A DNA stretch of 64,000 nucleotides from Oleiagrimonas sp963817755 (GTDB lineage Bacteria > Pseudomonadota > Gammaproteobacteria > Xanthomonadales > Rhodanobacteraceae), in NCBI GenBank assembly GCA_963817755.1, contig CAWFPB010000003.1, positions 868,001 to 932,000 on the forward strand, in the 5' to 3' direction. The notes beneath the pieces were generated by a model. The model made no database searches and was not told the origin of the DNA. It saw only the letters and a program-made list of their open reading frames with translations. The position numbers were made by a program, and so were the translations under genes. This document shows positions 43,125-52,391 of this stretch, piece by piece (position 1 is the stretch's first letter; the number at the start of each line of letters is the position of its first letter).

Positions 43125-44084
43125 TCAGTCCCCGTGGGTGGGCATGCACACGTCCAGCAGCTCGCCGCCGGCATCGCTCGACGCGATCAGCTCGACCGAT
43201 TCGCGCACCAGGTAGGCATCATCCGGCGCCAGCAGCCGCTCATCGCCATCACGCGTGCGCACATGAAAGTGGCCCGCCAGCACGAACAGCAAACGCAACC
43301 CGTCCGGAACCGGCGGCGGGAAGCCCACCCCGGCACCGCCGACATGCAGCACCCGTACGTCGGCCGCGCCGCCCGACGCATCAGAGATGCCGGTGTCGCG
43401 GACGAGGACGCCGGACATGTCCAGCGCTTCCCAGGTCGCTTCACTGGCGACATGGCGCACGAAACGCTGGCCGCCGAAGACACGATCCGGGCGCACCTGT
43501 GGGGTGGGCAACTGCAGGTCGTGGTCGCGCCAGGTCTCGTGTTCGGCCGGGCTGCCGATCTCGACCACCTCCAGCCCCGGCGAGGCCTCCAGCACGCGAT
43601 GGCGGATGGTCGGCGGCTGCAGCACGCAGTCGCCCGCGTGCATCACGAACGGCGGCCCCTGGTCCTCGTAGACCACGCGCACCCAGCCGCGCCGGCAGTA
43701 GATCATCTGGAACCCGACATGATGGTAGTGCACGTAGTCGGGCACCGGGCCGCCGTCGGGAATGCGGATGTGCGAGGCAATCAGCCGCCCTTCCAGGCGG
43801 CCGGGCAGCAGGTCGCGATACTGCATGCCGGCGCGGCCGGTAACCCAGGCGCCGTCGGCCTTGGCCTGAACCGCATCGGCTGCATCCGGTCCGGACATGC
43901 ATTCCAGGTGCAGCGCGATGCCGTGGCCGGACAATCGAGCCATGCGTGGCGCATCGGCCGGCAGGATCATGTCCAGGCGGAAGCCGAGCTCGCCCGTGTA
44001 CGCCTCCACGGCCACATCCAGGTCCGTGCACGCAAGGTGCATCCGCGGCATGTCCACACGCACGCGCGGTCCGGTCATGCGCAC
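43125..44084 (-). CDS. VOC-cupin-cupin domain fusion protein
   Basis: A 319-residue protein in three parts. Residues about 10-95 look like a glyoxalase/VOC half-module (MHLACTDLDVAVEAYTGELGFRLDMI). Residues about 100-200 are a cupin with HYHHVGFQMIYCRRGWVRVVYEDQG, giving HxHH...E metal ligands and PPTIRHRVLE. Residues about 215-315 are a second, degenerate cupin (LRLLFVLAGHFHVR). The fusion suggests a small-molecule oxygenase or isomerase; the substrate is unknown. It ends 80 bp before a membrane protein gene and starts 3 bp after ligA, so it is the downstream gene of a ligA operon. Confidence 0.72.
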   Translation of the reverse strand: MRMTGPRVRVDMPRMHLACTDLDVAVEAYTGELGFRLDMILPADAPRMARLSGHGIALHLECMSGPDAADAVQAKADGAWVTGRAGMQYRDLLPGRLEGRLIASHIRIPDGGPVPDYVHYHHVGFQMIYCRRGWVRVVYEDQGPPFVMHAGDCVLQPPTIRHRVLEASPGLEVVEIGSPAEHETWRDHDLQLPTPQVRPDRVFGGQRFVRHVASEATWEALDMSGVLVRDTGISDASGGAADVRVLHVGGAGVGFPPPVPDGLRLLFVLAGHFHVRTRDGDERLLAPDDAYLVRESVELIASSDAGGELLDVCMPTHGD

Positions 44085-44087
44085 CCC

Positions 44088-46478
44088 CTATGCATGGCCG
44101 TGTTCGGACAGGAAGGCCACGAGGCGCGCCTCGTCCCACACCTCGACGCCGAGCTTCTCGGCCTTGGCCAACTTGGAGCCGGCCGCCTCGCCGGCCACCA
44201 CGAAGTCGGTGTTCTTCGACACGCTGGAGCTGACCTTCGCACCCAGCGTCTCGAGCTTCTCCTTGGCTTCGTCGCGCGTCATGCTCGACAGCGAGCCGGT
44301 CAGCACGACGGTCCTGTCGGCGAGCGGCTGCGCACCCTGCCCTTCGGATACGGGCGCGGCGGACAGCAGGCGCGCCATGGCATCCTCGGCCTCGCGCAGG
44401 ATCGCGACGTTCTTCTCGGCCGCAAGATGCGCCTCGAGTCCGGCCACGGCGTTCTTCGGCAATCCCGCCGTACTCCAGCCGGACGGACCGGCCTTCACGA
44501 TGGCATCGAGGCCGGGGAAATGTTCGGCCAGGCGCTTTGCGTTCGTCTTGCCGACATGCTTGATGTCGGCCTGCTCGAGCACCATGGCGAAGTCCAGACG
44601 CTCGTGCAGGGCCGCCGAGGGCGCGCCGGTGTCGCTGAATTCAATGCCCGCGGCGAGCAGCTTTTCCACCACCTTGCGGTTGCCGCGCTGGTGGAAGAAG
44701 GCGGCAATGGAGGTCGCCACCTCGTGCCCGATGTCGGGCAGGAGACGCAGGATCGGGGCTGGTGTCGACTCGACAAAATCCAGATTTCCCAGCCACTTGG
44801 CCAATGTTTTTGCCGTACTTTCGCCGATATGCATGATCCCCAGTGCGAACAGGAAGCGGGCCAGCGTGGCCTGTTTGCTGGCGGCGATGGCCTCGACCAG
44901 GTTCTCGGCCCACTTGGTGGCGACCTTGCCTTGCTTGACGGTCTCCGGCGTGGTGCCGTCGCGCTCGTCGGCGCGGCGCTTCATCTCGATGAAATCATCG
45001 ACCGTGAGGCCATACAGGTCGGCGGGCGTGGACACCATCTCCAGCTCGACCAGCGCATCCACGTAACGCTCGCCCAGCCCGTCGATGTCCATGGCGCGAC
45101 GCGAGGCAAAGTGGATCAGGGCCTCCTTGCGCTGCGCGGCGCAGACCAGACCCCCGGTGCAGCGATACACCGCCTTGTCGTCCTCGCGCAGCAGTTCCGA
45201 TCCGCACACTGGGCAGGTATCCGGCATCTGCCAGGGCCTTGCATCGTGCGGGCGCCGCTCGGGCACCACGCGCACGACCTCGGGGATCACGTCGCCGGCG
45301 CGGCGCACGATCACGGTGTCGCCCACGCGCACGTCCAGGCGCGCGATCTGGTCGGCGTTGTGCAAGGTGGCGTGGGTGACGGTGACGCCGCCCACCTGCA
45401 CCGGCTGCATGCGCGCGCGCGGCGTGGCCGCGCCGGTGCGGCCGATCTGGATCTCGATGGCCTCCAGCACGGTCATCTGCTCCTGCGCCGGGTACTTGTG
45501 CGCGATCGCCCAGCGCGGCGCGCGCGAGACGAAGCCCATGGCGCGTTGGCCTTCGTAGTCGTCCAGCTTGTAGACCACGCCATCGATGTCGTAGGGCAGC
45601 GAATCGCGCTGCTCGCCGATACGGCGGAAATACGCGATCAGGCCGTCGAATCCGCGCGCCGTGTCCACAAGCGGCGAGACCGGGAAACCCCACTCGCGCA
45701 GCCTGGCCAGCGTGGCCGAATGCGTCGGCGGCAACTCGCCTTCCTCGACCTGGCCCACGGCGTAGGCGAAGAAGCTGAGCTTGCGCCGTGCGGTGATTGC
45801 GGGATCGAGTTGGCGCAGCGAACCGGCCGCGCCGTTGCGTGGGTTGGCCAGCGTCTTGGCGTCGTGCTCGCGCGCCCAGGCGTTGTAGGCCTCGAAATCC
45901 TTGCGCAGCATGATCACCTCGCCGCGCACCTCCAGCACGTCGGGCCAGCCCTCGCCGCGCAGGCGCAGCGGGATGGCACGCACGGTGCGCAGGTTGGCGG
46001 TCACGTCCTCGCCGGTCTCGCCGTCGCCGCGGGTGGCGCCCTGCACGAACACGCCGTGCTCGTAGCGCAGGCTGATGGCCAGGCCGTCCAGCTTGGGCTC
46101 GACCGAGAACAGCGGATCGCTGCGATCCAGGGTCTGCCGGATGCGGCGCACGAAGTCGCCGACCTCGGCATAGCGCTCGGCGTCATCCTCGCCCTCCCCG
46201 CCGAAGGCATTGCCCAGCGAAAGCATGGGAATGGCATGACGCACCTCGGCAAAGCCGCCGGTGGCGCGCAATCCGACCTTGCGCGTGGGTGAATCATCCG
46301 TGGCCAGCGACGGGTGGTCGGCCTCGATGGTCTCCAGCTCGCGCATCATGCGGTCGTACTCGGCGTCCGGGATGTCCGGGTCGTCGAGCACGTGATAGCG
46401 GTAGTTCGCGTCCTCGATGCGCTCGCGAAGCTTGCGTGCCTTGTCGACGGTCTCGTCGGAGGGTTCGGGGTGCGCCAT
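44088..46478 (-). CDS. ligA: NAD-dependent DNA ligase
   Basis: Joins nicks in duplex DNA using NAD+. The 796-residue product starts at ATG 46478. It has domain Ia (YRYHVLDDPDIPDAEYD), the adenylation domain with active-site Lys129 in EPKLDGLA, and an OB-fold. A four-cysteine zinc finger follows (CPVCGSELLREDDKAVYRC with CAA after), then HhH repeats, and a C-terminal BRCT domain (GSLSSMTRDEAKEKLETLGAKVSSSVSKNTDFVV). It is about 120 residues longer than E. coli LigA because of insertions in the adenylation and HhH parts. The VOC-cupin gene follows 3 bp downstream. Confidence 0.97.
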   Translation of the reverse strand: MAHPEPSDETVDKARKLRERIEDANYRYHVLDDPDIPDAEYDRMMRELETIEADHPSLATDDSPTRKVGLRATGGFAEVRHAIPMLSLGNAFGGEGEDDAERYAEVGDFVRRIRQTLDRSDPLFSVEPKLDGLAISLRYEHGVFVQGATRGDGETGEDVTANLRTVRAIPLRLRGEGWPDVLEVRGEVIMLRKDFEAYNAWAREHDAKTLANPRNGAAGSLRQLDPAITARRKLSFFAYAVGQVEEGELPPTHSATLARLREWGFPVSPLVDTARGFDGLIAYFRRIGEQRDSLPYDIDGVVYKLDDYEGQRAMGFVSRAPRWAIAHKYPAQEQMTVLEAIEIQIGRTGAATPRARMQPVQVGGVTVTHATLHNADQIARLDVRVGDTVIVRRAGDVIPEVVRVVPERRPHDARPWQMPDTCPVCGSELLREDDKAVYRCTGGLVCAAQRKEALIHFASRRAMDIDGLGERYVDALVELEMVSTPADLYGLTVDDFIEMKRRADERDGTTPETVKQGKVATKWAENLVEAIAASKQATLARFLFALGIMHIGESTAKTLAKWLGNLDFVESTPAPILRLLPDIGHEVATSIAAFFHQRGNRKVVEKLLAAGIEFSDTGAPSAALHERLDFAMVLEQADIKHVGKTNAKRLAEHFPGLDAIVKAGPSGWSTAGLPKNAVAGLEAHLAAEKNVAILREAEDAMARLLSAAPVSEGQGAQPLADRTVVLTGSLSSMTRDEAKEKLETLGAKVSSSVSKNTDFVVAGEAAGSKLAKAEKLGVEVWDEARLVAFLSEHGHA

Positions 46479-46647
46479 GAATCGTTTTCCTTGCCAGTCC
46501 ATCCAGTGTACCCGCGACCTGCCGTCCGGGCAGCCCGCCCACGGACGGTCATCGATGGCTGACAGCACGGGGCCAAACCGCGTACCTTTCCACCTTTGCG
46601 GCGCGCCGTACCGGGTGCCCGTCATCGCTGGAACGCAAGGAACCTGC

Positions 46648-48057
46648 ATGCGCCCGATCCTCGCCCTGCCCCTGCTGCTTGCCGCCGCTCCGGCGGCCGC
46701 TGCCGAAACGGCCGAGTCGAATTTCCATCTCACCGGCCAGCCGATCGGCTGGATCGCCCTGGTGCTGTTCGTGCTGGCCTACGCCGCGGTGGTCGCCGAG
46801 GAACGCATCCAGATCGCCAAGTCCAAACCGGTGTTGCTGGCAGCGGCGCTGATCTGGGGCATGCTGGCGTGGAAGGTCGGCGCCGGCCATGTCGAACACT
46901 CGCCAGTGAAAATCGCCTTCGAGGGCATGTTCCTGGACTACTCGGAACTGTTCTTCTTCCTGGTGGTGGCGATGACCTACGTCACCGCCATGGGCGAGCG
47001 CGGCGTGTTCGAGGCTCTGCGCGCGCAGATCACCAAGCGCCATTTCAGCTACCGGCAGCTGTTCTGGATCACCGGCACCCTGGCCTTCTTCCTGTCGCCG
47101 ATGATCGACAATCTGACCACCGCACTGGTGATGTCGGCGGTGATCCTGTCGCTGGGCGCGGGCAATGCGCGATTCATCACACTGGCCATGATCAACCTGG
47201 TGGTCGCGGCCAACGCCGGTGGCGCCTGGAGCGCCTTCGGCGACATCACCACGCTGATGGTATGGCAGGCGCACAAGGCCGAATTCCTCGACTTCTTCGC
47301 CCTGCTCGGCCCTTCGCTGGTCAACTGGCTGGTACCGGCGCTGGCGATGTCCTTCGCGGTGCCGCGCGGCAAGCCGGACGGCGCCTCGGGCGCGGCCCGC
47401 ATCAAGCATGGCGGCATCGGCATCGTGGTCAGCTTCGCGCTGACCATCACCATCACCGTGCTGGGCAAGCAGTGGCTGGGCATGCCCACGGCCTTCGGCA
47501 TGCTGACCGGGCTGGCGCTGCTCAACCTGCTGGCCTCGCACATCGATCGACGGCTTCGTCGCTATGCGATCGCACAGGGTCCGGATGCGAGCAACGAGGA
47601 AACCAGCTATTCGATCTTCAAGATCATCGCCAACGCCGAATGGGACACCCTGCTGTTCTTCTACGGCGTGTTCGCCTGCGTCGGCGGGCTGGCCGCGATC
47701 GGCTACCTGGAGATGGCCTCGCACGTGCTCTACAACGGCATGGGGTACACCGTGGCCAATACCGGCATGGGCCTGCTGTCGGCGGTGGTCGACAACATCC
47801 CGATCATGTTCGCGGTGCTGAAGATGAACCCGCCGATGGACCTCGGGCAGTGGTTGCTGATCACCCTTACCGCCGGCGTCGGCGGCAGCCTGCTGTCGGT
47901 CGGATCGGCCGCCGGCGTGGCGCTGATGGGCGTCTCGCGCGGCATGTACACCTTCCGTGCACACCTGAAATGGAGCTGGGCCATCGCCCTGGGATTCGTC
48001 GCCAGCGTGCTGGTGCACCTGGCCTTCGACTCGATGCACCTGTTCGGGGTGTCCTGA
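46648..48057 (+). CDS. nhaD: Na+/H+ antiporter NhaD
   Basis: Exports Na+ (or Li+) for protons, supporting salt and alkaline tolerance. The 469-residue protein, from ATG 46648 after AAGGA, has a cleavable signal peptide (AAAAAE), an NhaD hallmark. About 11 membrane helices of the ion-transporter superfamily follow. Marker segments are FFFLVVAMTYVTAMGERGVFEALR, FFLSPMIDNLTTALVMSAVILSLG, NAGGAWSAFGDITTLMVW, and LLSAVVDNIPIMFAVL near the end. The polar DNLTTA and DNIPIM motifs lie in the predicted discontinuous helices. Divergent from ligA. Confidence 0.93.
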   Translation: MRPILALPLLLAAAPAAAAETAESNFHLTGQPIGWIALVLFVLAYAAVVAEERIQIAKSKPVLLAAALIWGMLAWKVGAGHVEHSPVKIAFEGMFLDYSELFFFLVVAMTYVTAMGERGVFEALRAQITKRHFSYRQLFWITGTLAFFLSPMIDNLTTALVMSAVILSLGAGNARFITLAMINLVVAANAGGAWSAFGDITTLMVWQAHKAEFLDFFALLGPSLVNWLVPALAMSFAVPRGKPDGASGAARIKHGGIGIVVSFALTITITVLGKQWLGMPTAFGMLTGLALLNLLASHIDRRLRRYAIAQGPDASNEETSYSIFKIIANAEWDTLLFFYGVFACVGGLAAIGYLEMASHVLYNGMGYTVANTGMGLLSAVVDNIPIMFAVLKMNPPMDLGQWLLITLTAGVGGSLLSVGSAAGVALMGVSRGMYTFRAHLKWSWAIALGFVASVLVHLAFDSMHLFGVS

Positions 48058-48145
48058 CGCGCGGCCCCTATGCGGGTCGGCCGATGGACGAGGGATGTCA
48101 ATCCTGTAGCATCCCGGAGCATGTCCCACGCCTGCGAGCGCGTCC

Positions 48146-49384
48146 ATGCATCATGCCAGTGACCTCCTGCTGACGCTGTTCATCATCTTCGTCGCCGCGC
48201 AGATCGGCGCGGAGATCTCCCAGCGCCTGCGCATGCCCGCCGTGGTCGGCGAAATCGCCGCCGGCAGCATCATCGGCCCCTCCCTGCTGGGCTGGATCAC
48301 CCTGCCGCAGATCGCCACCGGCGAACCGCTCGACGCGCTGGCCGAGATCGGCGTGGTGCTGCTGCTGTTCTCGGTCGGCCTGGAAACCCGGATGAGCGAC
48401 CTGAAAAAGGTCGGCAAGAGCGCCGTGCTGGTCGGCGTGCTCGGCGTGATCGTGCCGTTCATCGCCGGCACGCTTTGGGCGCATGGCGCAGGCTTCGTCT
48501 GGGTCAAGTCGATGTTCGTGGCCGCGGCCTTCGTCGCCACCTCGGCGGGCATCACCGCTCGCGTGCTGCAGGAACTGGGCGTGCTGCGTCACACGGTGAG
48601 CCGCGTGATTCTCGGCGCGGCGGTCATCGACGACATCCTGGCCATGCTGCTGCTGGGCGTGGTCTCGTCCATGCAGAAAGGCGGCGGCGCGATCGACGTC
48701 GGTTCGCTGATGCTGACCCTGGGCAGCGCGATCGGCTTCCTGGCCCTGTTCGGCTGGGCCGGCACCCAGGTCGCGCGCCGGCGCTCGTACTGGCTGGACA
48801 AGCCGATCAGCCCGCACTCGCCGCTGACCATCGTGCTGGCGCTGTGCCTGGGCCTGGCCTACCTGTCCAGCCAGATCGGCCTGGCCGCCATCATCGGCGC
48901 GTTCCTGGCCGGCACCATTGCCTCGGAAACCAAGCAGCGCGAAATGCTGGAAAAGCGCACCCGTCCGCTGCTGGCCCTGCTGACTCCGTTCTTCTTCGTG
49001 GTCACCGGCGCCAAGGTGAATCTGCACGCACTGGCCAACTGGGATGCGATGTGGATGCTGCTCGTGGTGACCGTCATCGCGATTGTCTCCAAATTGCTTG
49101 GCGGCTTTCTCGGCGCGCTTTCACTGGGCAAGCGCAGCGCCGCCATCGTCGGTTTCGGCATGGTTCCGCGCGGCGAGGTCGGCGTGGTAATCGCGGCCCT
49201 GGGCCTGACCGCGGGCGTGTTCAGCGAACAGGTCTACGCGGTGATCGTGGCCATGTCGCTGCTGACCGCGGTGGTCACGCCGCCGGTGCTGTCGCTGCTG
49301 CTCAAGCGCGGTGCGCAGGAAGGCGAAGCGGCCGACCTGGAGGCGGAAGAGCACGCATCCACTGCTGAATCCGGCGATCGCTGA
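48146..49384 (+). CDS. CPA2-family Na+/H+ antiporter
   Basis: A 412-residue cation:proton antiporter with about 12 membrane helices. It carries MPAVVGEIAAGSIIGPSLLGW near the start, LLLFSVGLETRMSDLKKV, and the conserved FVATSAGITARVLQELG with VIDDILAMLLLGV. The last contains the DD ion-binding pair of electrogenic antiporters. A charged C-terminal tail (about 25 residues) is cytosolic. It is 88 bp downstream of nhaD on the same strand, so two cation/proton exchangers of different families are paired. The other CPA2 gene at 1969-3765 has no close sequence similarity. Confidence 0.88.
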   Translation: MHHASDLLLTLFIIFVAAQIGAEISQRLRMPAVVGEIAAGSIIGPSLLGWITLPQIATGEPLDALAEIGVVLLLFSVGLETRMSDLKKVGKSAVLVGVLGVIVPFIAGTLWAHGAGFVWVKSMFVAAAFVATSAGITARVLQELGVLRHTVSRVILGAAVIDDILAMLLLGVVSSMQKGGGAIDVGSLMLTLGSAIGFLALFGWAGTQVARRRSYWLDKPISPHSPLTIVLALCLGLAYLSSQIGLAAIIGAFLAGTIASETKQREMLEKRTRPLLALLTPFFFVVTGAKVNLHALANWDAMWMLLVVTVIAIVSKLLGGFLGALSLGKRSAAIVGFGMVPRGEVGVVIAALGLTAGVFSEQVYAVIVAMSLLTAVVTPPVLSLLLKRGAQEGEAADLEAEEHASTAESGDR

Positions 49385-49477
49385 ACGCGTCCTTCCGAAA
49401 CATGCCGGTTCGCAGGACGGGCACCGTCCGTCGTGCGGCGCCGCTTGAGCCGGAAATCTGCCGATCGCCGGTCCCGC

Positions 49478-50896
49478 TCATTTCCCCCGGATGGCGTCGT
49501 AGCCGTCCAGCGCGCGCTGGCGCGAGGCCTTGATGTCGAGCATCGGCAGGGAATACCCGCACGAAGCGGCGAAGCCATCCTGCGCCCACGGCTCGTGCAC
49601 CAGCGCCTTCGGCGCCTCGCCAAGCTCCGGCACCCAGCGACGGATGTAGGTGCCGTCGGGATCGAACCGTTTTGCCTGCGTGACCGGGTTGAAGATGCGG
49701 AAATACGGCGCGGCATCGACGCCGCTTCCGGCTACCCACTGCCAACCCAGGCTGTTGCTGGCCAGGTCGGCGTCGACCAGGGTGTCCCAGAACCACCGGG
49801 CCCCGTGCAGCCAGTGCTGGCCCATGTTCTTGGTCAGCCAGCTGGCGGCGATCATGCGCACCCGGTTGTGCATCCAGCCGGTAGCCCACAACTCGCGCAT
49901 GCCGGCGTCCACGATGGGAATGCCGGTCCGTCCGCGCTGCCAGCGCCCGAGCGCCTCGGGATCGTCGTGCCATGGATAGCGGTCGAAGCGCTCGTCCAGG
50001 TTGCGATCGGCGCTGTGCGGGAAATGGAACAGCACGTGGTGGGCGAAATCGCGCCAGCCGACCTCGCGCAGGAACGATGCGCAGCCCTTGCCCGCCAGCA
50101 CGCTGTGCGGCAGGCGTTCATGCAGCGCATGGCGCAGCATGCGCGGGGTGATCTCGCCGAAATGCAGGTGCGGGGAAAGGCGCGAGGTGCCGATGCGGTC
50201 CGGACGGTCGCGCTGCTCGGCGTAGCCGCGGATGGCGTCATCGGCGAAGGTGTCCAGGGCGGCCATGGCACCGGCCTCGCCCGGCGTCCAGTGGCTGGCG
50301 AAGCCGTCGGCCCAGTCCCGGGTCGGCAACAGATCCAGCGCCTCGAGCCCGAGGCCGCCCTCGAGCGTCACCAGGCGCAACGGCGACGGCACGGCCAGGG
50401 GGGATTCGACCGTATCGCCCAGCTGCGCGCGCAGGTTGCGCCAGAACGGCGTGAACACGCGATACGGCTCGTCCTTCTGCGTCAGCACCTGCCACGGACT
50501 GCGCCACAGGGCGCCGTCGAAACTGGCCACCTCCAGCCCGCGTTCGCGCATCGCCTGCTTGATTTGTGCGTCGCACTCGACCCGCGCCGGATCGTACAGG
50601 CGATTCCAGTACACCGCCTCGGCACCGCTGGCCTGGACCAGGTCCAGCAGCGTGTCCAGACTCGGACCGGCCCGCAGGTGCAGGGCGCCCTGGTGACGGG
50701 CCAGGGCCACCTGCAGGGCGTGCAGCGAATGGTGCAGCCACCAGCGGCTGGCAGCGCCCGGGGTCCAACCGCCCTCCTCTTCGGGCGCATGGATGTAGAC
50801 CGGAAGCACAAGCTGGTGCCGACACGCGGCGGCAACCAGCGCGGGATGATCGGCGAGCCTCAGGTCGCGGCGGAACCAGACGATGGCGGTACCCAT
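49478..50896 (-). CDS. phrB: CPD deoxyribodipyrimidine photolyase
   Basis: Splits UV-induced cyclobutane pyrimidine dimers using light, FADH- and an antenna chromophore. The 472-residue protein begins IVWFRRDLRLADHPAL, the photolyase N-terminal signature. The C-terminal FAD-binding part shows TSRLSPHLHFGEITPR, WRDFAHHVLFHFP, GMRELWATGWMHNRVRMI and WFWDTLVDADLASNSLGWQWVAGSG. These include the tryptophan electron chain. ATG 50896 was chosen because it directly precedes the IVWFRRDLR strand. The gene diverges from the ChaC gene across a 137-bp region with a dyad. Confidence 0.95.
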   Translation of the reverse strand: MGTAIVWFRRDLRLADHPALVAAACRHQLVLPVYIHAPEEEGGWTPGAASRWWLHHSLHALQVALARHQGALHLRAGPSLDTLLDLVQASGAEAVYWNRLYDPARVECDAQIKQAMRERGLEVASFDGALWRSPWQVLTQKDEPYRVFTPFWRNLRAQLGDTVESPLAVPSPLRLVTLEGGLGLEALDLLPTRDWADGFASHWTPGEAGAMAALDTFADDAIRGYAEQRDRPDRIGTSRLSPHLHFGEITPRMLRHALHERLPHSVLAGKGCASFLREVGWRDFAHHVLFHFPHSADRNLDERFDRYPWHDDPEALGRWQRGRTGIPIVDAGMRELWATGWMHNRVRMIAASWLTKNMGQHWLHGARWFWDTLVDADLASNSLGWQWVAGSGVDAAPYFRIFNPVTQAKRFDPDGTYIRRWVPELGEAPKALVHEPWAQDGFAASCGYSLPMLDIKASRQRALDGYDAIRGK

Positions 50897-50932
50897 GCAG
50901 TTTCGATGTCCTTGAATGCGATGACGTTCCAG

Positions 50933-50952
50933 TACCCTTGTGCTCAAGGGTA
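50933..50952. promoter_or_regulatory. 8-bp dyad in the phrB-chaC divergent promoter
   Basis: TACCCTTG, four bases, then CAAGGGTA form a perfect inverted repeat 37 bp from the phrB start and 82 bp from the ChaC start. Dyads of this kind and size are used by MerR-family regulators, some of which are light-responsive and control photolyase genes. The specific regulator is a guess. It could also be a hairpin in a transcript. Confidence 0.45.
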
Positions 50953-51033
50953 GCTTGCCCCGTTCCTACGCAGGCCCGTTTCCACTGGATGCCGGGTCTT
51001 GAATTCTTGCCTCTGCGCAGCCACACCGCCTTC

Positions 51034-51597
51034 ATGTCCCACGACACCACCTCCGTCAATCGCCACCGCCACGATTTCAGCGGCCGCGACAGCGTCTGGC
51101 TGTTCGGCTATGGCTCCTTGATCTACAAGGCTGATTTCCCGTTCCTGGAACGCCGCTCCGCGCACATCCACGGCTGGGTGCGCCGCTTCTGGCAGGGCTC
51201 CCACGACCACCGCGGCACCCCCACATCACCCGGCCGCGTCGCCACGCTGATCGAGACGCCGGGCGCCGAATGCGCAGGCATGGCCTACCGCGTCGCACCG
51301 CGGGTATTCGGCCATCTGGACGTGCGCGAGAAGAACGGCTACCTGCGCTTCACCACGCCGCTGGATTTCGGCGATGCGCAGGCCGAGGGACTGGTCTATA
51401 TCGCTACCGAGGACAACGCCGCCTGGCTGGGTCCTGCGTCCGAGGAAGCCATCGCCCGCCACGTGGCCGCATCCAGTGGCCCCAGTGGCAGCAACAGCGA
51501 ATACGTGCTGCGTCTGGCCGAAGCCCTGCGGAACCTCGGCGAGGCGGACCCCCACGTGTTCGCCATCGAGCGCCACCTACGCGCGCTGGACGCATGA
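51034..51597 (+). CDS. ChaC-like gamma-glutamylcyclotransferase
   Basis: Cleaves glutathione or gamma-glutamyl peptides to 5-oxoproline. The 187-residue protein shows WLFGYGSLIYKADFPF, the diagnostic YGSLIW-type nucleotide/substrate loop. The Arg-rich GWVRRFWQGSHDHRGTP and GRVATLIETPGAECAGMAYRVA follow, with the catalytic Glu expected in the REKNGYLR region. Length matches short ChaC/GGCT members. ATG 51034 was chosen. Confidence 0.9.
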   Translation: MSHDTTSVNRHRHDFSGRDSVWLFGYGSLIYKADFPFLERRSAHIHGWVRRFWQGSHDHRGTPTSPGRVATLIETPGAECAGMAYRVAPRVFGHLDVREKNGYLRFTTPLDFGDAQAEGLVYIATEDNAAWLGPASEEAIARHVAASSGPSGSNSEYVLRLAEALRNLGEADPHVFAIERHLRALDA

Positions 51598-51740
51598 TCG
51601 CCCCCCGCATGCGCTAGAATCGCATCCGTCATACAACTTGACGCGAAACGCGGCCAGCGCGCTTTTCAGCCGACCACGTCTCGCTCCATTTCCTGCGTTG
51701 CCGCCCGTAAGCGGGCGTTCGTATTGCCCTGGAGCGTTGC

Positions 51741-52391
51741 ATGGTCGGCTACCGTACCCGCGATCTGGATATCGAATTCGGCGGACGGCCTTATCGGGTG
51801 CACGCGCTGCTGGACACGCAGCAATTTTCCGATCCCGACCACAGCGCCGAACGTGCCGGCATTTCCTCGGCGCAATGGAGCCTGTTCGGGCAACCCTGGC
51901 CGTCCGGGCGCATCCTGGCCGACCACATGGCCGGCTACGACATCGCAGGCAAGCGCATCCTGGAACTGGGTTGCGGCCTGGCGCTGGCCAGCCTGGTGCT
52001 GGCCCGGCGCGGCGCCGACATCACCGCCAGCGACTACCACCCGCTGGCCGGGGACTTCCTGCTGCAAAATGCACGCGCCAACGGCCTCGCCCCGATCCCC
52101 TTCCTGTGCCTGGACTGGGCGCATCCCGAACCGCTGGCCGGGCGATACGACCTGCTCATCGGCAGCGATATCCTCTACGAGCGCTGGCAGGTGGAGCAGC
52201 TGGCCGGCGCGATCGAACGCCACGCCCAGCCCCACGCGGAAGTGGTCGTGACCGATCCCGGCCGAGGCAACGCCGCACGCTTCACGCGCGCGCTCCAGGC
52301 GCAGGGCTTCACGGTGGAAGCCACCCACATGGCGTTCGAGCCGGACCAGAAACCGCCCTTCCGCGGTCGCCTGATCACGGCGCGACGCTGA
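51741..52391 (+). CDS. SAM-dependent methyltransferase
   Basis: A 216-residue class I methyltransferase with motif I ILELGCGLALASLVLARRGA (about 74-93), an acidic ITASDYHP after strand 2, and PFLCLDWAHPEPLAGRYDLLIGSDILYERWQVEQLA. The pattern with SDILYE resembles the METTL/Methyltransf_16 group, which modifies lysine or other protein side chains, but the target is unknown. ATG 51741 follows GGAG. Its 3' end overlaps the end of mltF by 17 bp in convergent orientation. Confidence 0.82.
   Translation: MVGYRTRDLDIEFGGRPYRVHALLDTQQFSDPDHSAERAGISSAQWSLFGQPWPSGRILADHMAGYDIAGKRILELGCGLALASLVLARRGADITASDYHPLAGDFLLQNARANGLAPIPFLCLDWAHPEPLAGRYDLLIGSDILYERWQVEQLAGAIERHAQPHAEVVVTDPGRGNAARFTRALQAQGFTVEATHMAFEPDQKPPFRGRLITARR

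Noticed and set aside
43032..46292. A 1086-codon plus-strand open frame opposite the cupin gene and ligA
   Set aside because: Spans two convincing minus-strand genes and has the His/Arg/Gln-rich composition of a GC-driven shadow.
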